A stretch of 64,000 nt of DNA from Actinoplanes auranticolor (GCF_018332655.1 NZ_BOQL01000034.1:34966-98965); one strand, 5' to 3'. Shown: positions 15,652 to 25,171, numbered from the stretch's first letter. Translations and numbers: made by a program. Notes: generated by a model from the sequence alone, not told the origin.

Positions 15652-16755
15652 TCACCGCACCGAGGTCTGCACGAACGGCGGCTTCACGATCTTCGCCTCG
15701 GTGCGGCGGCCCCGGATGTCGATCTCGACCAGGTCCCCCTCGGCCAGCCCGGCGGACGTGTCGAGCAGGGCCAGCGCGATGCCGATCTTCTTCGTGGGCG
15801 AGAACGTGCCGCTGGTCACCTCGCCGACGAGCGCGTCCCCGGCGTACACCTGCATGTGACCCCGCGGGATGCCGCGGCCGGTCAGTTCCAGGCCGCGCAG
15901 CAGCCGGCGCGGGCCCGCCGCTTTCTCGGCGACCAGCGCCTCGCGGCCCCAGAACGCGGGCTTGGACCAGCCGACCGCCCAGCCGGACCGGGCCTGCACC
16001 GGGGTGATCTCCAGCGACAGCTCCTGGCCGTGCAGCGGGTAGCCCATCTCGGTGCGCAGCGTGTCGCGGGCGCCGAGCCCGCACGGGCGCACACCCGCCT
16101 CGACCAGCGCGTCCCAGACCGTGACCGCGTCGTCCCAGGGCACGACCAGCTCGTAGCCCTGCTCGCCGGTGTACCCGGTGCGGCAGACGATCAGGTCGAC
16201 GCCGTCGATCCGGGCCGGGTTGAACGACATGTAGTCGTGGCCGGTCGGCAGGCCCAGCTTGGTGACCGTCTCGGCGGAGTGCGGGCCCTGCACGGCAAGG
16301 ACCGCGTAGCTGCGGTGCTCGTCGGTGACCGTGATCCCCTCGGGCGCCGCGGCGGCGAGCCGGCGGACCACCTCGGCCGTGTTGGCGGCGTTCGGGATCA
16401 GGAAGACCTCGTCCGGGCCGATCAGGTACGCGATCAGGTCGTCCACCACGCCGCCGGTCGCGTCGTCGCAGCACAGCGTGTACTGCGCCTTGCCGGGGGC
16501 GATGCGGCCGAGGTCGTTGCTGAGGCAGGAGTTCACGAAGTCCGCCGCGCCGGGGCCGGTGACCCGGGCCTTGCCCAGGTGCGACACGTCGAACACGCCG
16601 ACGGCCTCACGGACGGCGGTGTGCTCGCGCAGGACGCCACCACCGGCGTACTCCAGGGGCATCTGCCAGCCGCCGAAGGCGGCGAACTTGGCGCCGAGCG
16701 CGACGTGGCGCTCGTGCAGAGGCGAACGGAGCAGGGGTGCGGCCTCGGTCGACAT
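15652..16755 (-). CDS. gcvT: Glycine cleavage system T protein (aminomethyltransferase)
   Basis: A 367-residue GcvT, normal length. It transfers the methylene group from the H-protein aminomethyl arm to tetrahydrofolate. It shows FGGWQMPLEYAGG near the N-terminus, the GVFDVSHLGKARVTGPGA segment with the catalytic Asp, TGYTGEQGYEL and the C-terminal FSPTKKIGIALA region. A TAAGTT box (16763-16768, reverse strand) lies 7 nt before the ATG, giving a probable leaderless mRNA and leaving no room for a glycine riboswitch. gcvH and gcvP are not in the window. Confidence 0.95.
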   Translation of the reverse strand: MSTEAAPLLRSPLHERHVALGAKFAAFGGWQMPLEYAGGGVLREHTAVREAVGVFDVSHLGKARVTGPGAADFVNSCLSNDLGRIAPGKAQYTLCCDDATGGVVDDLIAYLIGPDEVFLIPNAANTAEVVRRLAAAAPEGITVTDEHRSYAVLAVQGPHSAETVTKLGLPTGHDYMSFNPARIDGVDLIVCRTGYTGEQGYELVVPWDDAVTVWDALVEAGVRPCGLGARDTLRTEMGYPLHGQELSLEITPVQARSGWAVGWSKPAFWGREALVAEKAAGPRRLLRGLELTGRGIPRGHMQVYAGDALVGEVTSGTFSPTKKIGIALALLDTSAGLAEGDLVEIDIRGRRTEAKIVKPPFVQTSVR

Positions 16756-16896
16756 GAGTGGCAACTTACCGGTGACCTCGCATGTGGTTAGCATCGGCGG
16801 GACACCATCACCGATCGGCGCGACCCGCGCCGGGGTGACCACACCGCCGGGGCGGCCCACGAGGGGGCTCCGGCCCCTCATCGTCGCGGAGCCCGA

Positions 16897-18447
16897 GTGA
16901 CCCACCCCGCCCCCTCTCTCACCCTGGTCGACAACGACCCCGCCGAACTGGCCGTCGATGCGATCGTCATCGGGCTGCACAGTCAGCCGGACGAGGGTGG
17001 CGCGCTGCTGCCGGCCGCCGGCGCGGAGAGCATCGCCGCCGCGTTCGACGGCAAGCTGACCTCGACCCTGGCTCTGCTCGGCGCCACCGGCGCCCCGGGC
17101 GAGGTGACCAAGCTGGCCACCCTGGGCACGATCGCGGCGCCGCTGGTCATCGCGGTCGGTCTGGGCGACGAGCCGTCCGGTTCCGCGCCCGCCACCGAGA
17201 CGCTGCGGCGAGGCACGGGCGCCGCGGTGCGCGCGCTCGCCGGCAGCGGGACGGTCGCGCTGGCGCTGCCGGTGCCCGACGACACGGACGCGCCGGGTGT
17301 GCTGCGGGCGATCCTCGAGGGTGCGCTGCTCGGGTCGTACCGTTTCGCCGGTTACAAGACCAAGCCGCAGCCGTCCCGCCGTGACCCGGTCAAGGCCCTG
17401 CAGGTCACCGTGCCGGACGCCGCCGACGCGGCGGCCCTGGCCGAGGTGGCCCGGGCCGAGGTGGTCGCCAGGGTCGTCCGGCTCACCCGCGACTGGGTCA
17501 ACACCGCGCCGAACGAGCTGCGCCCGCCGCAGTTCGCCGACGCCGTGGTCGCCGCGGCCGAGGGCACCGGCCTCGAGGTCGAGGTGCTCGACTTCGACGC
17601 GCTCAAGGCCGGTGGCTACGGCGGCATCGTCGCCGTCGGTCAGGGCTCCGAGGCGCCGCCGCGCCTGGTCAAGCTCAGCTACACGCCGGAGGGCGTGACC
17701 GATCCGAAGCGGGTCGCGCTGGTCGGCAAGGGCATCACCTTCGACACCGGCGGCATCAGCATCAAGCCGACCGCCGGCATGTGGGAGATGAAGTCGGACA
17801 TGGCCGGCGCTGCCGCGGTCGGCGCGGCCCTGCTGGCCGTGGCCGCGCTCAAGCCGGCGGTCGCGGTGACCGGCTACCTGGCCATGGCGGAGAACATGCC
17901 CTCCGGTACGGCGTACCGGCCGGGCGACGTCATCACCATGTTCAGCGGCAAGCGGGTCGAGGTGCTCAACACCGACGCCGAGGGCCGGATGGTGCTCGCC
18001 GACGCGATCGCCCGGGCCTGCGCCGACGGCACCGACTACGTCTTCGAGACCTCGACGCTGACCGGCGGTCAGGTGATCGCGCTGGGCAAGCGGATCGCCG
18101 GGGTGATGGGCTCGCCGGAGACCTGCGAGCGGGTCAAGGTGGCCGGGGAGTCCGTCGGCGAGCCGGCCTGGCCGATGCCGCTGCCGGACGACGTGCGCAA
18201 GGGCATGGATTCGGAGATCGCCGACATCAGCCAGGTCAACGCGAGCATGGACCGGGCCGGGCACATGCTGCAGGGCGGCGTCTTCCTGCGCGAGTTCGTC
18301 GCCGAGGGCGTCGAGTGGGCGCACATCGACATCGCCGGGCCGTCGTACCACACGGGCGAGCCGAACGGTTACTGGACCAAGGGCGGCACCGGGGTGCCGG
18401 TGCGCACGCTGCTGGCGCTGGTCGACGACGTGGCCGCCAACGGCTGA
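16897..18447 (+). CDS. pepA: Leucyl aminopeptidase (M17 family)
   Basis: A 516-residue cytosolic metallo-aminopeptidase with a variable N-terminal domain and the conserved C-terminal catalytic domain. VGKGITFDTGGISIKP (about 275-290) contains the metal-binding Lys and Asp, and NTDAEGRMVLADA (about 358-370) is the M17 signature. The GTG start follows GGAG by about 5 nt. A TAGCAT box at 16789-16794 suggests a ~95-nt leader containing a small GC hairpin. It corresponds to Rv2213 in the mycobacterial gene order. Confidence 0.94.
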   Translation: MTHPAPSLTLVDNDPAELAVDAIVIGLHSQPDEGGALLPAAGAESIAAAFDGKLTSTLALLGATGAPGEVTKLATLGTIAAPLVIAVGLGDEPSGSAPATETLRRGTGAAVRALAGSGTVALALPVPDDTDAPGVLRAILEGALLGSYRFAGYKTKPQPSRRDPVKALQVTVPDAADAAALAEVARAEVVARVVRLTRDWVNTAPNELRPPQFADAVVAAAEGTGLEVEVLDFDALKAGGYGGIVAVGQGSEAPPRLVKLSYTPEGVTDPKRVALVGKGITFDTGGISIKPTAGMWEMKSDMAGAAAVGAALLAVAALKPAVAVTGYLAMAENMPSGTAYRPGDVITMFSGKRVEVLNTDAEGRMVLADAIARACADGTDYVFETSTLTGGQVIALGKRIAGVMGSPETCERVKVAGESVGEPAWPMPLPDDVRKGMDSEIADISQVNASMDRAGHMLQGGVFLREFVAEGVEWAHIDIAGPSYHTGEPNGYWTKGGTGVPVRTLLALVDDVAANG

Positions 18448-18454
18448 GCGGCGG

Positions 18455-18486
18455 GCGCCGCCCGGCCCTACGAGGCCGGGCGGCGC
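18455..18486. terminator. Bidirectional terminator with a stop codon in its loop
   Basis: A 13-bp perfect stem (18455-18467 with 18474-18486) has a 6-nt loop. The TAG stop of the reverse-strand gene occupies the loop (18468-18470). It separates pepA from the convergent 107-residue hypothetical gene. Confidence 0.75.
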
Positions 18487-18791
18487 TTCTGGCGCTCGTT
18501 GTAGTCGCGCATCCGCTGCGGGTAGCCCATCAGCCGGATGTCGTAGATCGGCATCGCCAGCTGGTGGGCGAAGCGCCGGGCCCCCTCCGGGGAGTCGACG
18601 CGCCGGCGGGTCCACTCACCGTCGTGGGCCACGAGCAGCAGCGTGGTCTCGGTCACTGTCGTCTTGGGCTCGATGAAACCCTCCACCCCGCGGCGGGACC
18701 GGGCGAACTCGGCAAGGTGCTCGAAATCGGCACGGTCGGCCGGCCGGCCGCTGCCACGGGACGGCTCTTTCCGCCGCCGGAACCAAGCCAC
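18468..18791 (-). CDS. Conserved actinobacterial hypothetical protein
   Basis: A 107-residue basic protein (MAWFRRRKEPSRGSGRPADR start; IYDIRLMGYPQRMRDYNERQ near the end). Small proteins of this type lie between pepA and lpd in other actinomycetes and are sometimes annotated only as oxidoreductase by neighbourhood. No nucleotide-binding motif is visible, so no function is assigned. It is convergent with pepA and divergent from lpd. Confidence 0.8.
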   Translation of the reverse strand: MAWFRRRKEPSRGSGRPADRADFEHLAEFARSRRGVEGFIEPKTTVTETTLLLVAHDGEWTRRRVDSPEGARRFAHQLAMPIYDIRLMGYPQRMRDYNERQKRRPAS

Positions 18792-18954
18792 GCCGCGCTC
18801 CTCACGTTCGACTGCGGCCAGGGTACGTCCTCACCCCGTGTCGTTGGGCACCTGACTACATCGATCGTTGCGGGAAGTGACAAGATGGCCAGGACAGCTG
18901 TGACCGTTTCCACCATGTGACCCATGGGGAGACGTACGCGATCTGGGAGTAGAC

Positions 18955-20340
18955 GTGAGCCAGCCTGGCGGAACCTTCGACATCGTGATCCTCGGTGCCG
19001 GCAGCGGCGGTTACGCCGCGGCTCTGCGCGCGGCCGAGCTGAACCTGTCGGTGGCACTGATCGACAAGGCCGAGCTGGGCGGCACCTGCCTGCACCGCGG
19101 CTGCATCCCGACCAAGGCGCTGCTGCACGCGGCCGAGGTCGCCGACCAGACCCGCGAGAGCGAGCAGTTCGGCGTCAAGGCCGACCTGGTCGGCATCGAC
19201 ATGGCCGGGGTGAACGCGTACAAGGACGGCGTCGTCGGCCGGCTCTACAAGGGCCTGCAGGGCCTGATGAAGCAGCCCAACATCACCCTGGTCCAGGGCG
19301 CCGGCAAGCTGGTCGCCCAGGACACCGTCGAGGTCGACGGCAAGAAGTACACCGGCCGCAACGTCATCCTGGCCACCGGCTCCTACTCCCGCTCGCTGCC
19401 CGGCCTCGAGGTCGACGGCAAGCGCGTGCTGACCAGCGAGCACGCCCTCAAGCTGGACCGCGTGCCGAGTTCCGCGATCGTGCTGGGCGGCGGCGTCATC
19501 GGCGTCGAGTTCGCCAGCGTCTGGAAGTCCTTCGGCGCCGACGTGACCATCCTGGAGGCGCTGCCCCGGCTGGTCGCCGCCGAGGACGAGGAGATCTCCA
19601 AGACCCTTGAGCGGGCGTTCCGCAAGCGGAAGATCAACTTCAAGGTCGGCAAGCCGTTCGAGAAGGTCGAGCACACCGAGAACGGCGTCAAGGCGACCCT
19701 GGCCGGCGGCGAGACCGTCGAGGCCGAGATCCTGCTGGTCGCGGTAGGCCGCGGCCCGACGACCAAGGACCTGGGGTACGAGCAGCAGGGCATCACGCTC
19801 GACCGGGGCTTCGTGATCACCAACGAGCGGCTGCACACCGGCGTCGGCAACATCTACGCGGTCGGCGACATCGTGCCCGGCCTCCAGCTCGCGCACCGTG
19901 GCTTCCAGCAGGGCATCTTCGTCGCCGAGGAGATCGCCGGCAAGAACCCGGCGGTCATCGACGAGAACGGCATCCCCCGGGTCACCTACTCCGACCCCGA
20001 GATCGCCTCCGTCGGCCTGACCGAGGCCCGCGCCAAGGAGCAGTACGGCGCCGACAAGGTCACGTCGTACAACTACAACCTCGGTGGCAACGGCAAGAGC
20101 CAGATCCTCAAGACCGCGGGCTTCGTGAAGCTGGTCCGGGTCAACGACGGCCCGGTCGTCGGCGTGCACATGGTCGGCGCGCGGATGGGCGAGCTCGTCG
20201 GGGAGGCGCAGCTGATCTACAACTGGGAAGCTTTCCCGGAGGAGGTCGCTCAGCTGGTGCACGCCCACCCGACGCAGAACGAGGCGCTCGGCGAGGCGTT
20301 CCTCGCCCTGGCGGGCAAGCCTCTGCACGCGCACAGCTGA
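18955..20340 (+). CDS. lpdA: Dihydrolipoyl dehydrogenase (E3)
   Basis: A 461-residue FAD-dependent disulfide oxidoreductase that reoxidises dihydrolipoyl groups of 2-oxo acid dehydrogenase and glycine cleavage complexes. It has the FAD motif GAGSGGYAAALRAAEL, the redox disulfide GGTCLHRGCIPTKALLHA (Cys45/Cys50), the NAD motif LGGGVIGVEFASVWKSFG, the second FAD motif YAVGDIVPGLQLAHRG and the catalytic HAHPTQNEALGEAF. The GTG start follows GGGAG by 5 nt. sucB begins 44 nt downstream and is probably co-transcribed. Confidence 0.96.
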   Translation: MSQPGGTFDIVILGAGSGGYAAALRAAELNLSVALIDKAELGGTCLHRGCIPTKALLHAAEVADQTRESEQFGVKADLVGIDMAGVNAYKDGVVGRLYKGLQGLMKQPNITLVQGAGKLVAQDTVEVDGKKYTGRNVILATGSYSRSLPGLEVDGKRVLTSEHALKLDRVPSSAIVLGGGVIGVEFASVWKSFGADVTILEALPRLVAAEDEEISKTLERAFRKRKINFKVGKPFEKVEHTENGVKATLAGGETVEAEILLVAVGRGPTTKDLGYEQQGITLDRGFVITNERLHTGVGNIYAVGDIVPGLQLAHRGFQQGIFVAEEIAGKNPAVIDENGIPRVTYSDPEIASVGLTEARAKEQYGADKVTSYNYNLGGNGKSQILKTAGFVKLVRVNDGPVVGVHMVGARMGELVGEAQLIYNWEAFPEEVAQLVHAHPTQNEALGEAFLALAGKPLHAHS

Positions 20341-20384
20341 TACGTCGATCACGCCAAGAAGAGCGGTTTAAGGAGTTCTGAGAG

Positions 20385-22277
20385 ATGCCGGTATCGGTCA
20401 CCATGCCGCGGCTCGGTGAGAGCGTCACCGAGGGCACCGTCACGCGCTGGCTCAAGCAGGAGGGCGAGCGGGTCGAGGCCGACGAGCCGCTGCTCGAGGT
20501 CTCCACCGACAAGGTCGACACGGAGATCCCGTCGCCGGCCGCCGGGGTGCTCTCGCGCATCGTCGTCGGCGAGGACGAGACGGCCGACGTCGGCAGCGAG
20601 CTCGCGATCATCGCGGGTGACGGCGAGGACGCGGGCTCGTCCGCCCCGGCCCCGGCCGAGGACGCCCAGCAGGCCGCACCCGCCGCTGAGCCCGAGGCCG
20701 AGCCGGAGCCCGAGCCGGAGCCCGAGCCCGCCGCGCTCGACACCCCGTCGACGGAGAAGCCCGTCGAGGAGGAGACTCCCGCGCCGCAGACCGCCGCCCC
20801 CACCGGCGGCTCCGAGGGCACGGCCGTCAAGATGCCCGCGCTCGGCGAGAGCGTCACCGAGGGCACCGTCACCCGCTGGCTCAAGCAGGTCGGCGACACC
20901 ATCGAGGTCGACGAGCCGCTGCTCGAGGTCTCCACCGACAAGGTCGACACGGAGATCCCGTCGCCGGTCGCCGGCACGGTCCTGGAGATCAAGGTCCCTG
21001 AGGACGAGACCGCCGACGTCGGCGCCGAGCTGGCCATCATCGGCACCCCGGGCAGCGCGCCCGCCGCGGCACCGGCACCGTCCGCGCCGGCCCCGCAGCA
21101 GGCCGAGGCCCCCGAGGCGGAGGCGCCCAAGGCGGAGGCCCCGAAGCCCGCGCCGCAGCAGCAGTCCGCGCCGCTGGTCGAGTCCAAGCCCGCCCCGGAG
21201 CAGGCCGGCGAGTCGTACGCCGGCCCGTCGCCCGAGGTCGAGGCCGGTCAGCCCGCCGCCCCCGCACCCGCCGCGCCAGCGCAGTCCAGCGCCCCGGCCG
21301 CCGAGTCGGTCAAGGCCAACGGGGCCGGCGACGCCGGTTACGTGACCCCGCTGGTCCGCAAGCTCGCCGCCGAGAAGGGGGTCGACCTGTCGTCGATCAC
21401 CGGCACCGGCGTCGGCGGCCGGATCCGCAAGCAGGACGTCATCGAGGCCGCGGACAAGGCCGCCGCAGCCGCGGCTAAGCCCGCCTCTCGGGAGACCTCT
21501 GCCGCACCGGCCGCGGCTCCAGCCGCCGCCAAGCCCGCGCCGAGCCCGCTGCGGGGCCGCACCGAGAAGCTGACCCGCACCCGCGCGACGATCGCCCGCC
21601 GCATGGTCGAGTCGCTGCAGATCTCGGCCCAGCTGACCACGGTGGTCGAGGTCGACGTCACCAAGATCGCCAACCTGCGGAACAAGGCCAAGGCCGACTT
21701 CCTGGCCAAGAACGGCGCGAAGCTGACCTTCCTGCCGTTCCTGGCCCTGGCCGCGGTCGAGGCCCTGCGTCAGCACCCGGTGGTCAACTCGTCCATCGAC
21801 CAGGAGGCCGGCACGGTCACCTACCACGACGGCGAGCACCTCGGCATCGCGGTGGACACCCCGAAGGGCCTGATCGTCCCGGTCATCCGCGACGCCGGCG
21901 ACCTCAACCTGGCCGGCCTGGCCAAGCGGATCGCCGACGTGGCCGAGCGCACCCGGAACAACAAGATCAGCCCGGACGAGATCTCCGGCGGCACCTTCAC
22001 GCTGACCAACACGGGCAGCCGCGGTGCGCTCTTCGACACGCCGATCATCAACCAGCCGCAGGTCGGCATCCTCGGCACCGGTGCGGTCGTCAAGCGCGCC
22101 GTGGTCGTCGAGGACCCCAACCTCGGTGAGCTGATCGTGCCGCGCTCGATGATCTACCTGGCGCTCAGCTACGACCACCGGATCGTGGACGGCGCGGACG
22201 CCGCCCGGTTCCTGGTGACGATGAAGGAGCGCCTCGAGGCCGGTCAGTTCGAGGGCGACCTGGGGCTCACCGCCTGA
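20385..22277 (+). CDS. sucB: Dihydrolipoamide acyltransferase E2 (SucB/DlaT type) with two lipoyl domains
   Basis: A 630-residue E2 core enzyme. Two lipoyl domains (about 1-77 and 146-221) each carry the lipoylated Lys in EVSTDKVDTEIPSP and are joined by Ala/Pro/Glu linkers. A peripheral subunit-binding domain follows (about 317-355, YVTPLVRKLAAEKGVDLSSI), then the catalytic domain ending in SYDHRIVDGADAARFL with the active-site His. Two-lipoyl E2s of this class in actinobacteria (DlaT) serve pyruvate and/or 2-oxoglutarate dehydrogenase, so the exact substrate is open. LipA and LipB, encoded downstream, make its cofactor. A strong terminator follows. Confidence 0.95.
   Translation: MPVSVTMPRLGESVTEGTVTRWLKQEGERVEADEPLLEVSTDKVDTEIPSPAAGVLSRIVVGEDETADVGSELAIIAGDGEDAGSSAPAPAEDAQQAAPAAEPEAEPEPEPEPEPAALDTPSTEKPVEEETPAPQTAAPTGGSEGTAVKMPALGESVTEGTVTRWLKQVGDTIEVDEPLLEVSTDKVDTEIPSPVAGTVLEIKVPEDETADVGAELAIIGTPGSAPAAAPAPSAPAPQQAEAPEAEAPKAEAPKPAPQQQSAPLVESKPAPEQAGESYAGPSPEVEAGQPAAPAPAAPAQSSAPAAESVKANGAGDAGYVTPLVRKLAAEKGVDLSSITGTGVGGRIRKQDVIEAADKAAAAAAKPASRETSAAPAAAPAAAKPAPSPLRGRTEKLTRTRATIARRMVESLQISAQLTTVVEVDVTKIANLRNKAKADFLAKNGAKLTFLPFLALAAVEALRQHPVVNSSIDQEAGTVTYHDGEHLGIAVDTPKGLIVPVIRDAGDLNLAGLAKRIADVAERTRNNKISPDEISGGTFTLTNTGSRGALFDTPIINQPQVGILGTGAVVKRAVVVEDPNLGELIVPRSMIYLALSYDHRIVDGADAARFLVTMKERLEAGQFEGDLGLTA
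20481..20967 (+). repeat. 58-bp exact direct repeat in the two lipoyl-domain coding segments
   Basis: Bases 20481-20538 and 20910-20967 are identical over about 58 nt, covering the lipoyl-Lys motif in both domains, including third codon positions. Identity at synonymous sites suggests recent gene conversion or duplication. The spacing (429 nt) is a multiple of three, so recombination between copies would delete one lipoyl domain in frame. Confidence 0.85.
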
Positions 22278-22293
22278 CCGCGGACAGAACATG

Positions 22294-22327
22294 AAGAAGG
22301 GGCGCTTTTGCGCCCCTTCTTTGTTTT
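22294..22327 (+). terminator. Rho-independent terminator after sucB
   Basis: A perfect 12-bp stem (arms AAGAAGGGGCGC and GCGCCCCTTCTT) with a TTTT loop at 22294-22321 is followed by TGTTTT. It is the only classical U-tract terminator noticed in the window and ends the lpdA-sucB unit. Confidence 0.95.
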
Positions 22328-22358
22328 GAGCGGGTTCAACTTCGGGAATGATGGAGAT

Positions 22359-23282
22359 ATGCGGATTCTCCTGGCCGGCGCGTCCGGTTTCCTCGGCACC
22401 CGGCTCGCCGAGCGGCTGCGCGCCGCCGGCCACGACGTCACCCGGCTCGTCCGGCACCCCGCCCAGGCCGCCGACGAGGCCACCTGGAAGCCGTCCTCCG
22501 GCCAGCTCGACCAGGCGGTGGTCGCGGGGGCCGGCGCGGTGATCAACCTGGCCGGGGCCGGCGTCGGGGACAAGCGCTGGAACGCCCGCTACAAGAGCCT
22601 GATCCGCAGCAGCCGGGTGGACACGGCCGGCACGATCGCCCACGCGATCAGGAATCTGCCGGCCGCCGACCGCCCCCGCGTGCTGCTGCAGTCCTCCGCC
22701 GTCGGCTGGTACGGCGACACCGGCGACCGCGCGGTCACCGAGGAGGCCCCGGCCGGCACCGGCTTCCTGGCCGACGTGTGCCGGGTCTGGGAGGCCGCGG
22801 CCCGTCCCGCCGAGGACGCCGGCACCCGGGTCGCCCTGCTGCGCACCGGCCTCCCACTGGATGAGAACGGCGGATTGCTCAAACCGCAGATGATGCCGTT
22901 CCGGATGGGCGCCGGGGCCAAGCTCGGCGGCGGCAAGCAGTGGGTCCCCTGGATCGGCCTGGCCGACTGGCTCGGTGCCGTCGACTTCCTGCTGGAGCGC
23001 GACGATCTGGCCGGCCCGGTCAACCTGGTCGGCCCCGAGCCGGTCACCAACGCCACGTTTACCCAGGTCCTCGGCAAGGTGCTGAACCGGCCGGCGGTGC
23101 TGCAAGTGCCGGGGATCGCCCTGCAGGTCGCCCTGGGCGAGTTCGCCCACGAGGCGCTGCGCAGTCAGCGGGTGCTGCCGGGGGTCCTGCGGAAGGCGGG
23201 CTTCACCTTCACCCAGCCGACTCTGGAGACGGCGCTGCGGGCCGCGATCGATCAGCAATCGAGTACGGCGGGCAGGCCGTAG
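22359..23282 (+). CDS. TIGR01777 family epimerase/oxidoreductase
   Basis: A 307-residue NAD(P)-binding SDR-like protein, equivalent in position to Rv2216. It has the Rossmann motif LLAGASGFLGTRLAERL at the N-terminus, VLLQSSAVGWYGDTGDR with the family Tyr region and the C-terminal DUF1731-like segment QRVLPGVLRKAGFTFTQPTL. The ATG at 22359 is preferred because the GASGFLG motif then starts near residue 7 and GGAG lies just upstream. The reaction is unknown; the neighbourhood with sucB, lipB and lipA is conserved. Confidence 0.9.
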   Translation: MRILLAGASGFLGTRLAERLRAAGHDVTRLVRHPAQAADEATWKPSSGQLDQAVVAGAGAVINLAGAGVGDKRWNARYKSLIRSSRVDTAGTIAHAIRNLPAADRPRVLLQSSAVGWYGDTGDRAVTEEAPAGTGFLADVCRVWEAAARPAEDAGTRVALLRTGLPLDENGGLLKPQMMPFRMGAGAKLGGGKQWVPWIGLADWLGAVDFLLERDDLAGPVNLVGPEPVTNATFTQVLGKVLNRPAVLQVPGIALQVALGEFAHEALRSQRVLPGVLRKAGFTFTQPTLETALRAAIDQQSSTAGRP

Positions 23283-23308
23283 CGCCGAAGCTTGCTAACC
23301 TGCGCCTG

Positions 23309-25171
23309 GTGTCCGTCGTCGCCGCAGCCCCGTCAGAGCCCGCCGATCCGCCGGTCGAGTCCCCGACCCGCCGCGGCGGCCGTTCCTGGCGCCCTCATCT
23401 GATCGTCGCCGTGGTCGCCCTGGCGCTCGCCGTCTGGGTGACCAACGGGCTGTGGCGCGACCCGGCCGGGCACGTCATCGCCAAGAACGCGGGCGATCAG
23501 GCCTTCTTCGAGTGGCTGCTGGGCTACGGCGTCTACCTGCTGGGCCACGGCGCCGATCCGTTCTTCACCGACCTGATGAACACCCCGGTCGGCGTTAACC
23601 TGGCCGCCAACACCTCCATCACCGTCTACATCGTCCTGTTCTCACCGCTGACCGTCCTGGCCGGCCCCGAGATCAGCTTCGCGACGATCCTCACCCTGAA
23701 CCTCGCCGCCGCGGCCTTCACCTGGTATCTGTTCCTGCGCCGCTACCTGGTGCGCCAGCCGGCCGCCGCGGCCCTGGGCGGACTGTTCTGCGGTTTCGCG
23801 CCCGGCTTCATCTCGCACGCCAACGGCCACCTGAACTGGACGGCCGGCTGGATCCCGCCGCTGGTGCTGTGGTGGGTGCTCAAGCTGCCCGAGCCGCGCC
23901 GCTGGCTGCGGCACGGCCTGATCCTCGGCGTGCTGGTGGCGGTCGGCTTCTCCATCGCCGCCGAGGGGCTGTTCTTCACCGCGCTGGCGACCGGGGTGTT
24001 CCTGGTGACCCGGTCGCTGATGCCGCACAGCCGGGCGGCGGCCCGCGCCGCGCTGCCGACCGTGCTGGCCGGGCTGGGCGTGACGGCCGCGGTCGCCGGG
24101 ATCCTGCTGGCGTACCCGCTCTACATGCACTTCGCCGGGCCGCAGACCTTCAAGGGCACCGGTTTCAATCAGGCCCACTACGCCGAGGACATCGGCGCCT
24201 ACCTCGGGTATCCGACCCGCTCGCTGGCCGGCTGGCTGGGGCTGGGCAGCGATCTGGCGCCGAACCCGACCGAGGAGACGTCGTTCTTCGGCCTGCCGCT
24301 GATCGTGCTGGCCGTGGCGTGCCTGGTGACGCTGCGCCGGCACGCGCGCCCCGGCCGGTTCGACACCCTGATCGGGCTCTACACGGTGGGTGCCGTCTTC
24401 CTGCTGCTGTCCCTGGGGCCGCAGCTCAAGTTCTTCAAGGACACCACCGAGATCAAGCTGCCGTACGCGGCCCTGATCGACCTGCCGCTGTTCGACTCCG
24501 CCCTGCCCGGCCGCTTCGCCCTGGTGGTGGCCTGCGTCATCGGCGTGCTGCTGGCGCTGGCCGCGGACCGCCTGCTGACCGACCCGGTGCCGCCGGTGCG
24601 CGAGCGCGCCCAGTGGGCCGCCGCCTTCGCGGTCGCGCTGGTGCCGCTGTTCCCGATGCCGGTGCTGACCGGCGAACGCGCACCCGAGCCCGCGTTCATC
24701 GCCGACGGCATCTGGAAGGAGTACGTGAGCGACGGCGGGGTGCTGACCGCGCTGCCGTTCGCGACCACCGACACCGCGGACGGGCAGCGCTGGCAGGCGT
24801 ACACGATGGCCCGCGGCGGCAAGCAGTTCCGGATCCCGGACGGCTACTTCCTCGGCCCCGGCGGCCCGGAGGGGGTCGGGCAGATCGGTGCCAGCCCCCG
24901 GCAGACCGACTGGAAGTTCCTGCGCGCCGCCCTGTACGGCGAGATCGTCCCGATCGGCGACTACGACCGCGAGCAGACCCGCAACGACCTGGCCTATTGG
25001 AAGGTCGAGGCGGTGTTCCTGGCGCCGCAGGTGACCGGCTCGCAGGGCCCGGTGTTCCGGGCCGCGCTGGAGATGACCGCCACCGACCTGTTCGGCGAGC
25101 CGGAACGCGTCGGCGGCGTGCTGCTGTGGCGCATCCGCCCGGGCATCGACCCGGTGGCCCGCGGAAACTGA
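23309..25171 (+). CDS. Polytopic membrane protein, GT-C glycosyltransferase-like
   Basis: A 620-residue protein with about eleven membrane helices (first HLIVAVVALALAVWVTNGLW) and a soluble C-terminal region from about residue 460. Early luminal residues include KNAGDQAFFEWLLGYG, with an acidic pair in the first loop as in GT-C enzymes, and HANGHLNWTAGWIPP. This layout resembles lipid-linked sugar transferases, but the donor and acceptor are unknown. The GTG at 23309 is chosen because TAACCT lies exactly 7 nt upstream (23296-23301), the leaderless arrangement seen repeatedly in this window. Confidence 0.8.
   Translation: MSVVAAAPSEPADPPVESPTRRGGRSWRPHLIVAVVALALAVWVTNGLWRDPAGHVIAKNAGDQAFFEWLLGYGVYLLGHGADPFFTDLMNTPVGVNLAANTSITVYIVLFSPLTVLAGPEISFATILTLNLAAAAFTWYLFLRRYLVRQPAAAALGGLFCGFAPGFISHANGHLNWTAGWIPPLVLWWVLKLPEPRRWLRHGLILGVLVAVGFSIAAEGLFFTALATGVFLVTRSLMPHSRAAARAALPTVLAGLGVTAAVAGILLAYPLYMHFAGPQTFKGTGFNQAHYAEDIGAYLGYPTRSLAGWLGLGSDLAPNPTEETSFFGLPLIVLAVACLVTLRRHARPGRFDTLIGLYTVGAVFLLLSLGPQLKFFKDTTEIKLPYAALIDLPLFDSALPGRFALVVACVIGVLLALAADRLLTDPVPPVRERAQWAAAFAVALVPLFPMPVLTGERAPEPAFIADGIWKEYVSDGGVLTALPFATTDTADGQRWQAYTMARGGKQFRIPDGYFLGPGGPEGVGQIGASPRQTDWKFLRAALYGEIVPIGDYDREQTRNDLAYWKVEAVFLAPQVTGSQGPVFRAALEMTATDLFGEPERVGGVLLWRIRPGIDPVARGN

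Noticed and set aside
16756..16896. A possible glycine riboswitch between gcvT and pepA.
   Set aside because: gcvT has a -10 box 7 nt before its ATG, leaving no leader, and no paired glycine-aptamer motifs were seen on the pepA side.
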